A DNA stretch of 55,229 bases from CALCMJ01 sp964475415 (GTDB lineage Bacteria; Bacteroidota; Bacteroidia; Chitinophagales; Saprospiraceae): assembly GCA_964475415.1 (NCBI GenBank), contig CAYYWZ010000021.1:1-55229 (forward strand), given 5' to 3'. How positions within the stretch are numbered: position 1 is the first letter of the stretch; every line of letters starts with the position of its first letter. A model generated the notes under the pieces. It saw only the letters and a list, made by a program, of their open reading frames with translations, was not told the origin of the DNA and searched no databases. A program made the position numbers and the translations under genes. Below are positions 43,317 through 52,281 of this stretch, in pieces.

Positions 43317-43746
43317 AACTATTAATTTATGACATGACTAATGTCAGTATAATGACGAGTTCCGAAGTGATAATACATATATTTCGCACGGAAAGAATCG
43401 ATGTATACCCTTATTTAAAAAATTATAACACTGTGTAACAGAAAATTAAGATTTACAAAGATAAAAATTTGTAGAGCCTCACTAAATTATGATATAGAAG
43501 TTTTATTTTAATGAGAAGTGTACTTTGTATTCCTTAAGGAGTCGAATTGAAATTAGAAATATACTATTTATATCAAATTTCACATATTAAGTATCATATT
43601 TTAGGTAATTACGTTTAACTACTGAGTCATCAAGCATATACGTTTAAAGCTACGAGAGTATTAGAATTAGATCTCTAAATTCATTATTTAGTTTTATGGA
43701 TTTTGTAAATTAGTTCTATAAATTTTTTTCAACAAAAACAAACATT
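43317..43746. other. Long intergenic region upstream of the AsmA-like gene and the GTG-started outer-membrane gene
   Basis: AT-rich, no coding frame. It contains TGACAT/ATGTCA inverted repeats (43330-43346), an overlapping TGTCAGTATAATGAC segment that resembles the dnaK inverted repeat, and a -7 element at 43456-43463. For the plus-strand gene I find no clear promoter. Confidence 0.5.
43456..43463 (-). promoter_or_regulatory. -7 promoter element of the AsmA-like gene
   Basis: Minus-strand TATCTTTG, with TTA (instead of TTG) exactly 19 bases upstream, lies 140 bases before the start codon. Confidence 0.5.
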
Positions 43747-44592
43747 GTGAAAACTTACCAAAAATTAGCAAGTCTTATAATTCTTTTAGCTTCATTTATA
43801 AATTTATCCTCTCAGGATATAATCATTACCAAAGATGGTGAGAAACATGAGGTTAAGATTAAAGAGATTACAGACACGGTTGTAAAATATAACGACTACA
43901 GAGACATAGGAGGAATAATTTTTACTATGAGTAGAGGTTTAATAAGCGAAATACAATATGAATTTGGTAAAATTGTTGTAGAAACAGAGCCGGTTGCTAA
44001 CGAGTTATTTTTTATTGATGATAAAGTAAATAACCTGAAGTTTAGTTTCACAGCATTGCTAAGTAATGTCCTTTCGCTAACTTATGAAAGATCACTAACT
44101 CCAGGATCATCCATAGAAGCTACTATTAAATTTCAAGGAATATCAATAAATGATGAAGTTGAAGACTATTCTGGATATGGATTTAACCTCGGTTATAAGC
44201 TTAAGTTTAACAATTTATTCAGTGCAGGACAAGGTTATAGACCTGGACATATCCTCAGTGGCGGATACATAAGACCTAATGCAGGTTTTGACATCGTTAA
44301 TGAAGATTTTGTAAGTTTTCGAGATGAATCCTACACAATGGGTAATATAGGCTTAGATTTTGGTATCCAGTGGGTTATACAAAATTCTCTTTCGCTCGAA
44401 ATATTTGGAGGTCCTCATTTTTATTCGCGTAGTTTAAAAGACTCTCAAGTGGATCTAGGTTACAGCGACCCGTTTGCAAATGGAGAATTTTTTGGCGTGA
44501 CAAGTGGTCTAGGCGCTTCTTTTGGATTTAGGATGGGTTACGTTTTTGGGAAAAAGAAACAAGAGTTACCAGCGCGTAAGAAGAGAAGATAA
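43747..44592 (+). CDS. Outer-membrane beta-barrel-like secreted protein
   Basis: The 281-residue protein has a signal peptide (about 1-22, ending LSSQ). A short N-terminal beta domain (DIIITKDGEKHEVKIKEITDTVVKYNDY) is common in Bacteroidota proteins that react to their own repeated motif. A C-terminal part follows with alternating strands and aromatic ends, likely an eight-stranded barrel (ALLSNVLSLTYERSLTPGSS, FNLGYKLKF, SLEIFGGPHFYSRS, SFGFRMGYVFGKK). The start codon is GTG; no upstream ATG fits and the signal peptide begins right there. Function unknown. Confidence 0.78.
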   Translation: MKTYQKLASLIILLASFINLSSQDIIITKDGEKHEVKIKEITDTVVKYNDYRDIGGIIFTMSRGLISEIQYEFGKIVVETEPVANELFFIDDKVNNLKFSFTALLSNVLSLTYERSLTPGSSIEATIKFQGISINDEVEDYSGYGFNLGYKLKFNNLFSAGQGYRPGHILSGGYIRPNAGFDIVNEDFVSFRDESYTMGNIGLDFGIQWVIQNSLSLEIFGGPHFYSRSLKDSQVDLGYSDPFANGEFFGVTSGLGASFGFRMGYVFGKKKQELPARKKRR

Positions 44593-44600
44593 TTCCCGAC

Positions 44601-44634
44601 AATACCAAATAATAATATATTACTGGTATTTTTG
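44601..44634 (+). terminator. Terminator of the outer-membrane gene, overlapping the next promoter
   Basis: AATACC (44601-44606) pairs with GGTATT (44625-44630), with inner TAATA/TATTA, followed by Ts. The T-tract is part of TATTTTTG (44627-44634), an exact TAnnTTTG -7 element placed only five bases before the ATG of the ABC ATPase gene, whose mRNA should therefore be almost leaderless. Confidence 0.5.
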
Positions 44635-44639
44635 CACAG

Positions 44640-46340
44640 ATGAAGGATGTAATTCTCAAGGTGAATAATCTCAAAGTATACTTTAGAGATTCGGATTATG
44701 TTGTCAAAGCTGTTGATGGGGTAAGTTTTGAACTAGAGCGCGGCAAAAATCTAGGTATAGTAGGAGAGTCAGGATCCGGGAAATCTATTACTTCCTTGTC
44801 TATTATCGGCTTGTTACCTTCTAAGAAAGCCGTGATAGAAAATGGTGAAATTTTATATTGTAGCGATAATTCCTGCGTTCAGCTTAATGGTTTGGATGAA
44901 AAAACTTATACGACCTATAGAGGTAACAAGATCTCTATGATTTTCCAAGAACCGATGACCTCCCTTAACCCTTCTATGAAATGCGGGAAGCAGGTATCAG
45001 AAGCAATCTTATTGCATCGAACTCAGAATAAAGATGAGGCTAAACAAATAACTCTAGAGCTATTCAAGCGAGTGAAATTACCGGAACCGGAGAGAATTTA
45101 TAATTCATATCCTCATCAATTATCTGGAGGACAGATTCAACGTATTATGATAGCAATGGCTATATCTTGTAATCCTGATATACTTATTGCAGATGAACCT
45201 ACAACAGCTCTAGATGTCACGGTGCAGAAGGAAGTTATAGCCCTGCTCAAGGAGATTCAGAAAGAATATAACATGTCCGTGATATTTATATCACATGATC
45301 TAGGAGTTATCAAGGAGATAAGTAATGATGTAGCAGTAATGTATAAGGGAAAGATTGTAGAATATGGTAGTGTGGATAAGATATTTAATCATGCAGAACA
45401 TCCTTATACAAAGGGATTAATAGCGTGTCGGCCACCACTAAACTATAAAATGGATCGTCTTCCGATCATTTCGGATTTCATGGATAACAGGGGTCTAGAC
45501 CTGAGATCGTATGTAGCTCAGCATAAGATAGCTTATCCTGATAAAATGGAAAAGCTAGAGCCTATCATTAAGATTAAGAATTTATCTACCTGGTATCCTA
45601 AAAAGAAAAACTGGATAGGTAAGGTGCAGTCTTATACCAAAGCCTTGAATAAAGTAAGTTTTGAGGTCGGCAAAGGAGAATGTCTAGGACTAGTAGGGGA
45701 GTCAGGATGTGGAAAATCTACCCTGAGTAAGACCATCATGAGACTAGTTGATCCGATAGAAGGAGAGATTATTTTCAAAGGAGATAATATTATAAATTAC
45801 AATAAAAAAGAACTCCGAGAACTGAGAAAATCGCTACAGATTATATTTCAAGATCCATATTCTAGTCTTAACCCTAGGCTTACGGTAGGTTATTCTATAT
45901 CGGAGCCAATGAAAGTACATGGAATCTATACCGACAACAAAAAGATAAAAGAAAAAACCATCGAGCTGATGGAGACGGTAGGCTTGCAAGCAAATCAGTA
46001 TGATAGATATCCACATGAATTTTCTGGAGGGCAGAGACAGCGTATTGTTATTGCAAGGACTTTAGCAGTAGAGCCAGAGTTTATCATTTGTGATGAATGT
46101 GTCTCAGCTTTAGATGTATCTGTTCAGGCTCAGATCGTTAACTTATTGATGGATCTTCAGCAGAAATTTGATCTTTCTTATATCTTCATTTCACACGATA
46201 TGGCTGTTGTTCAGTTTATCAGCGATAGAATAATGGTTATGAAAGATGGTGGGATCCTCGAGCGAGGACCAGCGAAATCGATTATTCAGTCGCCTGAGCA
46301 AGAATATACAAGACGATTAATAAGTGCTATACCCACATAA
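44640..46340 (+). CDS. Fused double ATPase of a peptide/nickel-type ABC importer (DppD-DppF/YejF-like)
   Basis: The 566-residue protein has two complete ABC cassettes. The first has Walker A GESGSGKS (42-49), signature LSGGQIQRI and Walker B ILIADEPTTALD. The second has Walker A GESGCGKS (near 355), signature FSGGQRQRI and Walker B FIICDECVSALD. In the second Walker B region the usual DEPVSALD reads DECVSALD, an uncommon change that leaves the catalytic Glu in place. The C-terminal oligopeptide-type extension after the first cassette (HPYTKGLIACRP) supports the peptide family. Permeases and binding protein are not adjacent, so partners are elsewhere. Confidence 0.95.
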   Translation: MKDVILKVNNLKVYFRDSDYVVKAVDGVSFELERGKNLGIVGESGSGKSITSLSIIGLLPSKKAVIENGEILYCSDNSCVQLNGLDEKTYTTYRGNKISMIFQEPMTSLNPSMKCGKQVSEAILLHRTQNKDEAKQITLELFKRVKLPEPERIYNSYPHQLSGGQIQRIMIAMAISCNPDILIADEPTTALDVTVQKEVIALLKEIQKEYNMSVIFISHDLGVIKEISNDVAVMYKGKIVEYGSVDKIFNHAEHPYTKGLIACRPPLNYKMDRLPIISDFMDNRGLDLRSYVAQHKIAYPDKMEKLEPIIKIKNLSTWYPKKKNWIGKVQSYTKALNKVSFEVGKGECLGLVGESGCGKSTLSKTIMRLVDPIEGEIIFKGDNIINYNKKELRELRKSLQIIFQDPYSSLNPRLTVGYSISEPMKVHGIYTDNKKIKEKTIELMETVGLQANQYDRYPHEFSGGQRQRIVIARTLAVEPEFIICDECVSALDVSVQAQIVNLLMDLQQKFDLSYIFISHDMAVVQFISDRIMVMKDGGILERGPAKSIIQSPEQEYTRRLISAIPT

Positions 46341-46393
46341 TTTGATTCTTTTTAGAATAATTTTAACTCAAGTGTAACTTTTTAGAGGATGTG

Positions 46394-46401
46394 TACGTTT
46401 G
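46394..46401 (+). promoter_or_regulatory. -7 promoter element of the small membrane protein gene
   Basis: TACGTTTG is an exact TAnnTTTG match, 30 bases before the ATG of the 91-residue frame. Confidence 0.5.
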
Positions 46402-46431
46402 TTATAGTAATAGGGACGACAATTCTAACTA

Positions 46432-46707
46432 ATGCTGAACAATTTGTTAAACAATACTCCATCACCAATGAAAACTCCAAAATTTCTACGTAAGTCGATC
46501 ATTCCTTTTATCCTTTTCTTCAGTCTTTTATCTTTTTGTATTCTCAATATACAGACAACAGAGTATTCTGTAGATATACATATTAGTACTGATACACAGG
46601 TGACTAGCTACTGTCAAGAAGCTATAACGCCGGATGTTTATCTAGTTAAGATACTGGTTACTAATATTTTAGAACTAGTAAGTTTAAGTGATATTAAAGC
46701 TGTTTAG
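46432..46707 (+). CDS. Small single-helix membrane or secreted protein of unknown function
   Basis: The 91-residue frame has a basic region followed by a hydrophobic segment (about 22-42, IIPFILFFSLLSFCILNI). It may start at Met13 to give a standard signal sequence. The rest is mildly acidic with one further Cys. No family recognised. An exact -7 element in front supports transcription. Its end overlaps the end of fmt on the other strand by 14 bases, which is unusual for a dubious frame or a sign that its 3' end is not selected. Confidence 0.45.
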   Translation: MLNNLLNNTPSPMKTPKFLRKSIIPFILFFSLLSFCILNIQTTEYSVDIHISTDTQVTSYCQEAITPDVYLVKILVTNILELVSLSDIKAV

Positions 46708-47623
46708 ATTGGATTTTATAACCGTTTAAGAAATCTTGAATTTCCATTCTTTTCTTACCTTCTTGTTGTAATTTGTCAATATGGATATAACCATCTGCCG
46801 TAGAGATTGCCAGATAGGTTTTATTATTTGTAAAAATTTTTCCAGCTTTTCGCGATACCTCGTCTCTGAACATTCTCACATTTATCAGCTTAGTTGTTTT
46901 TCCGTCTATAGTACACCATGCTGCAGGATATAAGCTGAGACCTCTTATCATATTATAGACTTTATAGGTAGCTTGATCAAAATTTATTTGACATATTTCT
47001 TTATTGATTTTAGGAGCCTTACTGACCTTGCTACTATCTTGTTCTATAAGTTTTATATCGTTGTTTTCTATAGCTTTTACGGTTTTTAGTATCACTTTTG
47101 AACCTAGGATTTTCATTTTATCATGTACGGCGGAAGCATTTTCATGATGTAAAATTTCTAGAGATTCTTGGAATAACATATCGCCTGTATCTATATCATG
47201 TTTCAGTTTGAAGGAGGTTACGCCTGTTTGCCTTTCTCCTTGTATCACAGCCCAATTTATTGGTGCAGCACCTCTATAAGCAGGTAGAAGTGATCCATGT
47301 AGATTGTAAGTTCCATGTTCAGGCATATCCCACACGGCAACAGGAAGCATTCTGAAGGCTACTACTATTTGGAGATTAGCATTAAGGCCTTTTAATTCTG
47401 CTAAGAAGTCTTTGTTTTTGAGGTTAGTAGGTTGTAAGATTTTTAGTCCCTGTGATACAGCGTATTTTTTGACATCTGACTCTATAATCGTACTTCGTCC
47501 TCTACCTCCAAGTCTATCAGGTGAGGTTATGACAGCTACCACTTCATAATTGTTTCCTACTAAAACCTTTAAAGATGGTACGGCAAATTCTGGTGTACCC
47601 ATAAATACTATTCTTAGACTCAT
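46694..47623 (-). CDS. fmt: Methionyl-tRNA formyltransferase
   Basis: Formylates the initiator Met-tRNA using 10-formyl-tetrahydrofolate. The 309-residue product begins RIVFMGTPEFAVPSLKVL. It has the active-site region NLHGSLLPAYRGAAPINWAVIQGE (with Asn/His), the folate loop TGVTSFKLKHDIDTGDML, and the C-terminal tRNA-binding domain (RGLSLYPAAWCTIDGK). Normal length. Usually paired with def; def is not adjacent here. Confidence 0.98.
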   Translation of the reverse strand: MSLRIVFMGTPEFAVPSLKVLVGNNYEVVAVITSPDRLGGRGRSTIIESDVKKYAVSQGLKILQPTNLKNKDFLAELKGLNANLQIVVAFRMLPVAVWDMPEHGTYNLHGSLLPAYRGAAPINWAVIQGERQTGVTSFKLKHDIDTGDMLFQESLEILHHENASAVHDKMKILGSKVILKTVKAIENNDIKLIEQDSSKVSKAPKINKEICQINFDQATYKVYNMIRGLSLYPAAWCTIDGKTTKLINVRMFRDEVSRKAGKIFTNNKTYLAISTADGYIHIDKLQQEGKKRMEIQDFLNGYKIQSKQL

Positions 47624-47954
47624 TTTCTTAATGCTTAGATTATCTGTGTAAATTAAATAAATTGTAAAAACTAGATGGTATTATAAAGAGCTTATATATC
47701 CATCTATGCCGTAAGGAGTATCAGGAGTTAGTTTTTAGGTAAAATAAAAAGAAGGGAAGGACTAGTATACGAATGGACCAAAATTATATTTGGTAATTTA
47801 TAAATAGCTATATTTTGCTAGAAAATGGTATTTAATAAATCGTTAAAATACCTGCTATAGTTATCTGAAATATTAAAATAGCGTCTATATTGTATTGCTA
47901 ATCAATTCATTAATAGAAATAATTAGATTATTTTAGCGCTTGAAACAGTAAACC
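47624..47954. other. Divergent promoter region between fmt and the OmpA-family gene
   Basis: No gene. A near-perfect palindrome CCAAAATTATATTTGG (47778-47793) contains a -7 element on each strand: TATATTTG on plus (47785-47792) and TAATTTTG on minus (47779-47786). It could serve as a shared, two-way promoter core or operator. Confidence 0.45.
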
Positions 47955-49898
47955 ATGAATAAGATAACACTCCTGCTATTACTCCTGAGTTGCTCGACTC
48001 TATACGCACAGAATATTACCATAGACGGTTATGCCTTTGAATCTGGTAATCGAGGTTTTCTCAATAGAACTCAAGTTGTTATATATAATTCTGATAAGAG
48101 TACTCAACTTGCAGAGGTATTCTCTAGCAATGATGGGCACTTTGTGTGCACAGTTCCAGAGCAAGATTCTTACGTCCTGGTAGCCAATAAAAGTATGTTC
48201 TTAGAAAAGGAACAAACCATAAATGGAGCTGATAAAAATGATTCTGGAAAGATCTTTCTTAAACTAGAGATGAGGAGAGCTCCGGGTTATATTTTTGAGA
48301 TAACGCTTGCGAATGAGAGAGATGACGAAAATATAGTCGTTGACGCCATTAAGGGTGCTGATATAGAAGTATATAATAATACTAAGAACAAAATGGAGTT
48401 GGTTTTAGAAGATCATCCTAACCCAGATTTCAATGTCAATTTACTAAAAGGTAATTACTATACAATAATGATCCGTAAGGAAGGGTATCTGACGAAAAGA
48501 ATGGAGGCTCATGTAGACATCGATGGATGTATACTTTGTTTTGAAGGTATAGGAGAAGTTCGTCCCGGAGTAACTGATAATTTGACGGAAGGAAATGAGA
48601 TGGGCGTATTACTGGCCAACGTAGAAATGGAATCAGTCGCATTAGGAAAAGAATTTAGATTAGACAATCTTTATTATTCTTACGGTAAGGCAGATATTAC
48701 ACCACAAGCAGCAGCAGAGCTAGATAAGCTTATTGTAATTCTCAAGGATAATCCTAACCTAAGAGTAGAATTAGGAAGTCATACAGATAGTAGAGGTACT
48801 GAGGATAAGAATTTTGCACTATCACGTAAGAGAGCAAAAGCTGCTGTAGACTATATATTAGAAAAAACAGATATCTCTCCTTCATCACTTTCTTCGAGAG
48901 GATATGGAGAATCGAAACTTGTAAATGATTGTAACAGCTCAGCAGACTGTACAGAAGAACAACATGCTATCAATAGAAGGACTGAGATCAAAGTCTTAGG
49001 AATAGATCCTAACATAGCAGTTAAGTCTCTTGCCGAGAGAAAGAAAGAAGAGGATATGGAGAGATTAATTCTAGATCTTATGAATCAAGAACAAATCAAG
49101 GTTCCAGAAAAGGAAGTACCGCCTACAGATGCACCTGTAAAAATTCCTGATGTAAAAAAAGAAGGACAGGGTAGTATAGAGCAGAGTTCTGAAAGTGATA
49201 TGGCACCAATGTATAATTCCAACTCAACAACTTCTAATGTAGTTGTAGAAGCTGCGATAGAAACGGTGAGAACTTCCGAGCCTATGCAACAAGTAGGAAA
49301 TCAAGTTGTGGTAGAGAATCCAACAATAGAACCACGTGTAGAGGAAAAAGAAATAGAAAGAATCAACAAACCAGAAAATACAAGCAGCCAAACTACTTCT
49401 TCAAATGTTGTGCAAGTCATAGCAGCCAGCAGTGCTAATGCTAATGCTAATGATCCCAATATGGATATTATCATAGATGAGGAAAAAGCCTACAGGTTAA
49501 GTAACGGAGAAGGAGCTAGTAATGAGGAGATGAAATTTGAAAAAATTATTAATCCTTCTGATATTCCGAATTCTAAAACAGCTCCAGTAACTAAGAATAC
49601 AACTACGACAGCAGTTAATAATATTTCTATTCCAGTAAATAGTTCATCTTTATCTTCAGAATATGTATCTATAGTTTTGCATTTTTCTTCTAAGCCTTTA
49701 AACCAATCTCATATGATTTATCAAAAAAATAGAGATCTAAAGGAATATAAAACTACAACAGGTAATTATATATATTACATAGGTAAGTTTCAAGAAGAAA
49801 AAGATGCTAAAAATTATATGCAAGCTCAAGCTCAAGCTGCAGCGGATTACCCTAATGCCTATCTTGTTAAATTCAAGGATGGAGAACTGTTGAAATAG
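47955..49898 (+). CDS. OmpA-family outer-membrane/peptidoglycan-binding protein
   Basis: The 647-residue protein has a signal peptide (1-19, ending LYAQ) and two carboxypeptidase-regulatory-like beta domains (about 20-110 and 115-190). The OmpA C-terminal domain at 235-350 includes the motif HTDSRGTEDKNFALSRKRA, the family cysteine pair C326/C332, and NRRTEI, which binds peptidoglycan. Residues 365-560 form a long low-complexity Ser/Thr/Glu/Asn-rich linker, and the last 80 residues look like a SPOR-type domain (YYIGKFQEEKDAKNYMQAQ), a second glycan-binding fold. It probably ties the outer membrane to the cell wall. In T9SS bacteria some OmpA proteins aid secretion, which is only a possibility here. 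Confidence 0.9.
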   Translation: MNKITLLLLLLSCSTLYAQNITIDGYAFESGNRGFLNRTQVVIYNSDKSTQLAEVFSSNDGHFVCTVPEQDSYVLVANKSMFLEKEQTINGADKNDSGKIFLKLEMRRAPGYIFEITLANERDDENIVVDAIKGADIEVYNNTKNKMELVLEDHPNPDFNVNLLKGNYYTIMIRKEGYLTKRMEAHVDIDGCILCFEGIGEVRPGVTDNLTEGNEMGVLLANVEMESVALGKEFRLDNLYYSYGKADITPQAAAELDKLIVILKDNPNLRVELGSHTDSRGTEDKNFALSRKRAKAAVDYILEKTDISPSSLSSRGYGESKLVNDCNSSADCTEEQHAINRRTEIKVLGIDPNIAVKSLAERKKEEDMERLILDLMNQEQIKVPEKEVPPTDAPVKIPDVKKEGQGSIEQSSESDMAPMYNSNSTTSNVVVEAAIETVRTSEPMQQVGNQVVVENPTIEPRVEEKEIERINKPENTSSQTTSSNVVQVIAASSANANANDPNMDIIIDEEKAYRLSNGEGASNEEMKFEKIINPSDIPNSKTAPVTKNTTTTAVNNISIPVNSSSLSSEYVSIVLHFSSKPLNQSHMIYQKNRDLKEYKTTTGNYIYYIGKFQEEKDAKNYMQAQAQAAADYPNAYLVKFKDGELLK

Positions 49899-49920
49899 CA
49901 GAATTATTTTAGTTCCGTTT

Positions 49921-50526
49921 CTATCTATTACCAGAAATATTGTATTGAAAACTAATTAATCCAAGGCTATAGCTATCTGAAGATGGAGGTAGTAGTCTCA
50001 AGCTGAGATCGTCACTAACGTCAAAATCCATGAGGTGTCTATCCACAAATGATTCGGCTATAGCCAAGAAATGTACAAGGCCGAAACCAATCCAAAGATA
50101 ATCTTTATCTTTCCTAGCATTATCTCTTGCGGTTCTGAGCGTGCTTGCTGAAGTAATTCCTTGATAATCGGGTTCTCTTCCATTAAGGACATCTAGATAT
50201 CCATTTTGTAATCTATTGAAATTTTGTGTTCTATCTATAGCAAAAAAAAGTACTGTACCTTCTAGAGCTAAGATAATTCCTGCTTTGATATATTTTCTAT
50301 TATATATCTGGCCACCTGAAGGAACTATAAGTCCTCTAAATGCCGCTTTCCCTGGTTTTCCATCAAACAATGAAAATAAAGAGTACCTGTTACTAGCAAT
50401 AGGAGCAGTTGTGCTATCTTTTGCGACAGGTTCAGTATTAGGCAGAGGTCTTTGAGCATATAATGAGCATACACATAATAGGTATAAACAGAATATACTA
50501 GATATTATTTTCGCGTGTAAATTCAT
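49921..50526 (-). CDS. DUF5683 family protein, last gene of the partition cluster
   Basis: The 201-residue protein has a signal peptide (about 1-24, ending LYAQ). The DUF5683 pattern follows (PGKAAFRGLIVPSGGQIYNRKYIKAGIILALEGTVLF), with two hydrophobic segments, then SFVDRHLMDFDVSDDLSLRL. It is commonly found directly after parB in Bacteroidota; here the gap is 35 bases. Function unknown; an envelope protein connected to growth or division is a reasonable guess. Confidence 0.87.
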   Translation of the reverse strand: MNLHAKIISSIFCLYLLCVCSLYAQRPLPNTEPVAKDSTTAPIASNRYSLFSLFDGKPGKAAFRGLIVPSGGQIYNRKYIKAGIILALEGTVLFFAIDRTQNFNRLQNGYLDVLNGREPDYQGITSASTLRTARDNARKDKDYLWIGFGLVHFLAIAESFVDRHLMDFDVSDDLSLRLLPPSSDSYSLGLISFQYNISGNR

Positions 50527-50561
50527 ATGTGATTGTAAACGAATAAATGGTTACAATTGTA

Positions 50562-51461
50562 TTATAGATAGCCTAATTGTTCTAATAAGTTATTGAAAGA
50601 TTTATCAGAAGAGAAAGGTATACTTATATGACCTTTGCCTTTTTCGTTTCTACTTATTTTGACTCTTGTTTCGAGAAGATTGCTAAGTCCGTCTTGGATT
50701 TTTAGGACTTCTGGAGTAAGTCCTTTTTTCTTGTTAGAACTAGTTCTGTTATTATTACCTGGCTTAGCATTTTTGATTAATTTTTCCGTGTCTCTTACGG
50801 ATAAGCCCCTGCTGACTATTTCCTTAAAAATATTAAGCTGATCAGTATTATGCTCTATGCCAGCAAGACATCTAGCATGTCCCATAGAGATGATCTTATT
50901 CTTAAGAGCACTTTGTATGCTAGGGGGAAGTTTAAGAAGTCTGACATAGTTAGAAATTGTACTTCTTTCTTTACCTACCTTAGAAGATAATTCTTGATGT
51001 GTAATATTACATTCATCTATCAGTCGATGATAACTGATTGCTATTTCTACTGGATTTAAGTCACTTCTCTGAATATTTTCTACTAGAGCCATTTCTAGTA
51101 ATTCTACATCATTGGCTTTTCTGATATAAACAGGAACCTTGGTAAGGCCTGCAATTTTTGAAGCTCTCCATCTTCTTTCTCCAGAGATAATTTGATATCT
51201 TTTACCTGATATTTTTCTTACTGTTATAGGCTGAATTAGACCATAAGCTTTTATAGATTGTGCTAATTCTTCTAGTTCTTTTTTATCAAAATCTTTCCTT
51301 GGCTGATCTATATTGGACTCGATATCCGATAAACTGATTTCAGACATATTAGCTGCAGCTGGAGTAGGAGCGACCTTCTTTTCTATTTTCCCTTCTGTCT
51401 TATCTATTCCAGTAAGGAGAGCTCTTAAGCCTTTTCCAAGTTCATTCTTTTGTTTGCTCAT
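50562..51461 (-). CDS. parB: Chromosome partition protein ParB (Spo0J/Noc family)
   Basis: DNA-binding clamp protein that loads at parS near the origin and works with ParA in chromosome segregation. The 299-residue product begins with KNELGKGLRALL and has the ParB N-terminal CTPase/nuclease-like domain with QPRKDFDKKELEELAQSIK, GLIQPI and the arginine patch SGERRWRA. A helix-turn-helix (about 155-215) and a short C-terminal dimer domain follow. parA lies 4 bases upstream. No parS sequence was found in the window. Confidence 0.97.
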   Translation of the reverse strand: MSKQKNELGKGLRALLTGIDKTEGKIEKKVAPTPAAANMSEISLSDIESNIDQPRKDFDKKELEELAQSIKAYGLIQPITVRKISGKRYQIISGERRWRASKIAGLTKVPVYIRKANDVELLEMALVENIQRSDLNPVEIAISYHRLIDECNITHQELSSKVGKERSTISNYVRLLKLPPSIQSALKNKIISMGHARCLAGIEHNTDQLNIFKEIVSRGLSVRDTEKLIKNAKPGNNNRTSSNKKKGLTPEVLKIQDGLSNLLETRVKISRNEKGKGHISIPFSSDKSFNNLLEQLGYL

Positions 51462-51465
51462 AGCT

Positions 51466-52281
51466 TTACTTTGTGATCTTTTTACGTTTAGTAGACACTA
51501 CTTTCTTGTAGACTACATCATTATTATTCTCTAGAAATTCATAGGCTAAGTTTAGAAAATTTTTAGCGCCTTTACTGGCAATATCATAGATTAGAACTGA
51601 TTTTCCGGTTCCTGGAGCTTCACCTATTTTAGAATTCCTATGTATAATTGTGTCAAATACAGTATCAGATAAGAGTTCTTTGACATGATTGACAACCATC
51701 TTAGCCATTCTCAATCTCTTGTCAAACATAGAAAGTACGATTCCTTCAATCTCTAAATTTGGATTATAATTTTCCTTAACGAGTTGTATCGTGTTTTTTA
51801 ATTTGCCGAGCCCTTCTAGCGAATATATCTCACATTGTACAGGAATAAGTACAGTGTCTGCAGCGGTCAGAGCATTGACAGTAATAATTCCTAGAGAGGG
51901 AAGGCAGTCTATAATTATATAGTCGTACATCGACCTAAGAGGATCTATACAAGCCTTAAGTTTATATTCTCTATTTTCAGAATTTACAAGTTCTATTTCC
52001 GCACCTACTAATTCGATCGTGGAAGGAATGAGTGATAAGTTAGGAGACTTAGTTTCTATAATAAGATCTTCCATTCCTTCGCCAGAGATCAAGCTATCGT
52101 ATAATTCCGCTTTGATATGTTCTTCTTTAAAGCCTAATCCGGAAGAAGCGTTTCCTTGAGGGTCTGAATCTATAAGCAATACTTTTTTATCCAGGATACC
52201 TAACGCTGCAGCTAGATTTACTGCTGTTGTGGTTTTTCCTACTCCTCCTTTCTGATTTGCTATTGCTATTATTTTTCCCAT
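51466..52281 (-). CDS. parA: Chromosome partition ATPase ParA (Soj)
   Basis: The 271-residue deviant-Walker ATPase has IANQKGGVGKTTTAVNLA (KGGVGKTT, 11-18), DSDPQGNASSGLG and IDCLPSLG, and ends with a basic tail (KKVVSTKRKKITK). It drives segregation of ParB-bound origin DNA. It starts immediately after the stop codon of the UPF0173 gene, with no spacer. Confidence 0.98.
   Translation of the reverse strand: MGKIIAIANQKGGVGKTTTAVNLAAALGILDKKVLLIDSDPQGNASSGLGFKEEHIKAELYDSLISGEGMEDLIIETKSPNLSLIPSTIELVGAEIELVNSENREYKLKACIDPLRSMYDYIIIDCLPSLGIITVNALTAADTVLIPVQCEIYSLEGLGKLKNTIQLVKENYNPNLEIEGIVLSMFDKRLRMAKMVVNHVKELLSDTVFDTIIHRNSKIGEAPGTGKSVLIYDIASKGAKNFLNLAYEFLENNNDVVYKKVVSTKRKKITK

Noticed and set aside
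50562..52281. parS sites next to parAB
   Set aside because: I looked for TGTTCCACGTGGAACA and TGTTTCACGTGAAACA-like palindromes in the window and found none.
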